Assembly: GCF_036373705.1 (NCBI RefSeq)
Contig: NC_089854.1
Span: 25,247,225-25,311,224 of the forward strand
Direction of reading: 5' to 3'
DNA length: 64,000 nucleotides
Origin: Amia ocellicauda
Taxonomy: Eukaryota > Chordata > Actinopteri > Amiiformes > Amiidae
The notes beneath the pieces are model-generated. The model saw nothing but the letters and a program-made list of their open reading frames with translations. It searched no databases and was not told the origin of the DNA. The position numbers were made by a program, and so were the translations under genes. Of the stretch, positions 61,878 through 64,000 are shown piece after piece. Within the stretch, counting starts at the first letter, position 1. Each line of letters starts with the position of its first letter.

Positions 61878-63767
61878 ATGTATGGAAAAGGTATGTTTTC
61901 AATAATTAATATCTGGTTCATATTATTGTTTTATTAATGGTTTTGCTTTTTCAAACAAACAGCAGTTTCTAATCAATGAGGGCAAAACAAATTGAATGAA
62001 TGTAAAAAGATCAGCTCAATATTGAAAACAGTAAACCGGTGGTCGTTCCTTCAATAATCATGTCAAACAATAAGCATGTTGCAAGCAAATAATTTTCTGT
62101 TAATGAGTCCTATGACTTTTGAAACACTCTTTATTCTCTGCTGCTTTTGACATGAGTGTAGACAAAGCTCAATACTATGTATTTGTATACAGTATACAGT
62201 AGAATGCAGTATGTGTTTTTTATAAATACATATATAAATATTACATTTCAGGTCCAATGAAGGATAAAAGGTAATCATTTTATTCCACGTTTTAACTGCA
62301 TGATCAATACCAAAGTTGATGCATTTGTTCTTAACCCCGGGGCTTGGAGGGCGATTATCTGCAAAATATCTTCATTGGTTACTTGACTTGAATTTTCTCC
62401 TCTTTTTTGTGTGCTCAAAAATGTCACGGTAAACCCCTTTTTTCGTATAGTGTTTATGGATATATGTCTCTTGCTGATAAATAAATAATTCCCATGCATT
62501 TAGAATGACTTATCTTTCATATTTTGTGATATTCTAATGGGATACATTAGAGGAATGGAAGCACTCACTCTTTTCCCTTTCTGTGTCTTCTGTACCATCA
62601 AACACCTCATTCTTTTGAGTAATGTCTTAATGTTTTACTGCTGGTGGCTTTACCTTTACATGGACCCCTGGACTGATTCAATATATATTGTTTTTAACTG
62701 ACGAAGTAGAGGAATTCATGCTACTTGAGACTGAGACCAGTCATGCAGCCACTAGTTAGACAACCAGGTAACAATTATGCCAAAATGGGCCAAGAAGAAA
62801 TCTTTGTCTCAGGGCTGTGTGTTTTGTTTGTTTTATTTAGTCAAAGTGGTAAAAGGACATTTATCAAGACTGACACCTTTAGAACGCAGAATCTTGTGAA
62901 GAGCAGCTGTGCATTTGTTGAAGTGGCCCTGAAATACATTTACTCCGCTGTACAAGAAAAAAGGCTCTCCAGTGATAAAGCAAAGAGCTACATAAAGGAG
63001 GTTAGCAGTTGCTTTATATACTTATATACACATACTGTACATATACAATTACATTTAGCTTTTCCATCCAACTATAGCATAAGTTATGAATGTAATATTG
63101 CATTTTTTGTGCCTGCAATATTGCTTGTTATTTTGCATGTTTAGCGTTTGTATTTCCAACCCTTAATATGTTTCTCATCAATAATCCAGTTTATGCAATT
63201 GCTAATAAAAGACAATACTGTTTATAGAATCAAATACAATTAAAATCAATGCAAGTCTTCCTTCCACCATTAAATACCTATTTGTGCTTTATTTGTATTT
63301 AATTTTGAATCTATGGTTTGAGTTTAAGTGTTGTTGTTTTTTAGTTTAGCAACTAGGGGGAAATTATGTGCTCTATTTATTTATATTATATTTACACATG
63401 GAAATATGTTTTGTATTTTTATTTTCCATTCAACAGATTCTACACACTATTTTGTTTCTTGGATATATTGACTTTCCTTCAGTTGAGTACAATGAGGTTT
63501 TGCCTAAACAACTCATATCTGTTGTAACAAGAAATTATGAAGATGTCCTTCAAAATTACAAAAGCCATCTACCCACAAGACCACCTTACTCAGTACTGTT
63601 GGATGTGGTAGGTTTAAAAACACATTTGTGAAAAATACATGGTTGTGAATTCTTAAGATTTACTGGTGAAAAGACATCACATTTAAAAGCTCAACAAGTC
63701 TTAATTTTATTCAGCTGTTCAAAGGATGTTTTAGGAACCTTCGTAGAATTATGAAGACAGTGGACAG
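61878..63767 (+). CDS. deaminase-motif family protein, copy 2, 5' part (unit 3, runs off window)
   Basis: Coding exons 61878-61890, 62252-62270 (19 nt), 62841-63000, 63437-63607 and 63715-63767. The gene continues past the window end. The third exon is 160 nt with the same phases as in copy 1 (41216-41375). The fourth encodes ILHTILFLGYID and SHLPTRPPYSVLLDV, matching VLHCIFFLGYI and THWPTRTPFSILLDL of copy 1. The fifth encodes LFKGCFRNLRRIMKTVDR and ends at a donor (63767/63768), whereas copy 1 has no intron at that place. The PCxxC and NCAE region would lie beyond the window, so I cannot say whether it is intact. The visible exons have no stops or frameshifts. The first 68 or so residues are lysine-rich and diverged from copy 1. 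It follows US22-like gene 2 in the same orientation. Confidence 0.75.
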
Positions 63768-64000
63768 GTATGAATTATGCTACATACAATATCTGCCCAT
63801 CTTATTTTAGGAGTTGGTGTTTTTGATATGTTATTCTTGTGCATAATATCTGAAGATATTGGAATTAGTTTTTCTCATATGTAATCATTAAAACTACAGT
63901 ACTATTTTAAAGGATGTCAACTATAAATTCACTGAAACTCATTAAAGCTGATATTTCTGAAAAAGTCCTGTTGATTCTCAGTGTAAAGTGTACTGCTATT

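Noticed and set aside
1-64000. CRISPR arrays, bacterial operons or tRNA/rRNA genes
   Set aside because: No regularly spaced repeats, tRNA-like clover-leaf boxes or rRNA sequence were noticed. Everything points to vertebrate nuclear DNA.

Overview
The window is vertebrate nuclear DNA, most likely from a ray-finned fish. Genes are split by GT-AG introns, AATAAA signals and CpG-rich promoters are present, and the repeats are of the kinds common in fish: Tc1-like, hAT-like and a LINE. Two genes are recognised with confidence: tmc6 (20 coding exons, 830 residues as assembled here) and cenpx (5 exons, 81 residues). I cannot name the species.

Layout. 1-3.0 kb: nothing recognised. 3.0-20.7 kb: tmc6 on the plus strand, from a noncoding first exon to a poly(A) signal. 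20.7-64 kb: a degenerate tandem array of three units. Each unit starts with a copy of the tmc6 3' end (the real one in unit 1), then has the promoter or first exon of a small gene (family A), then all or part of a second gene (family B).

Unit 1 (about 19.4-27.1 kb): real tmc6 tail, a LINE with a nested insertion, an orphan family A promoter, a Tc1-like element, and the last exon of family B as a pseudogene. The exons between have been lost. Unit 2 (28.1-43.1 kb): scrambled tmc6-tail fragment, intact family A gene (214 residues), nested Tc1-like elements, intact family B gene (367 residues). cenpx follows at 44.8-47.3 kb. Unit 3 (49.4-64 kb): tmc6-tail copy with a Tc1-like insertion, intact family A gene (214 residues), a 1.2-kb hAT-like element, and the 5' part of a family B gene that runs off the window.

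Family A proteins resemble the US22/SUKH-type fold in their central block (a VVIG strand, then VD-x-KGNVYAYEN and an FF helix). Family B proteins carry a PCxxC motif followed about 25 residues later by an N-C-A-E motif. These are the two zinc-site signatures of cytidine-deaminase-like domains, but in the opposite of the usual order. In bacteria, SUKH-type proteins are immunity partners of nuclease and deaminase toxins. A host locus that repeatedly pairs a US22/SUKH-like gene with a deaminase-motif gene is therefore the most interesting content here. The gene models and the duplication are read directly from the sequence. The domain names and the idea of functional pairing are inference.
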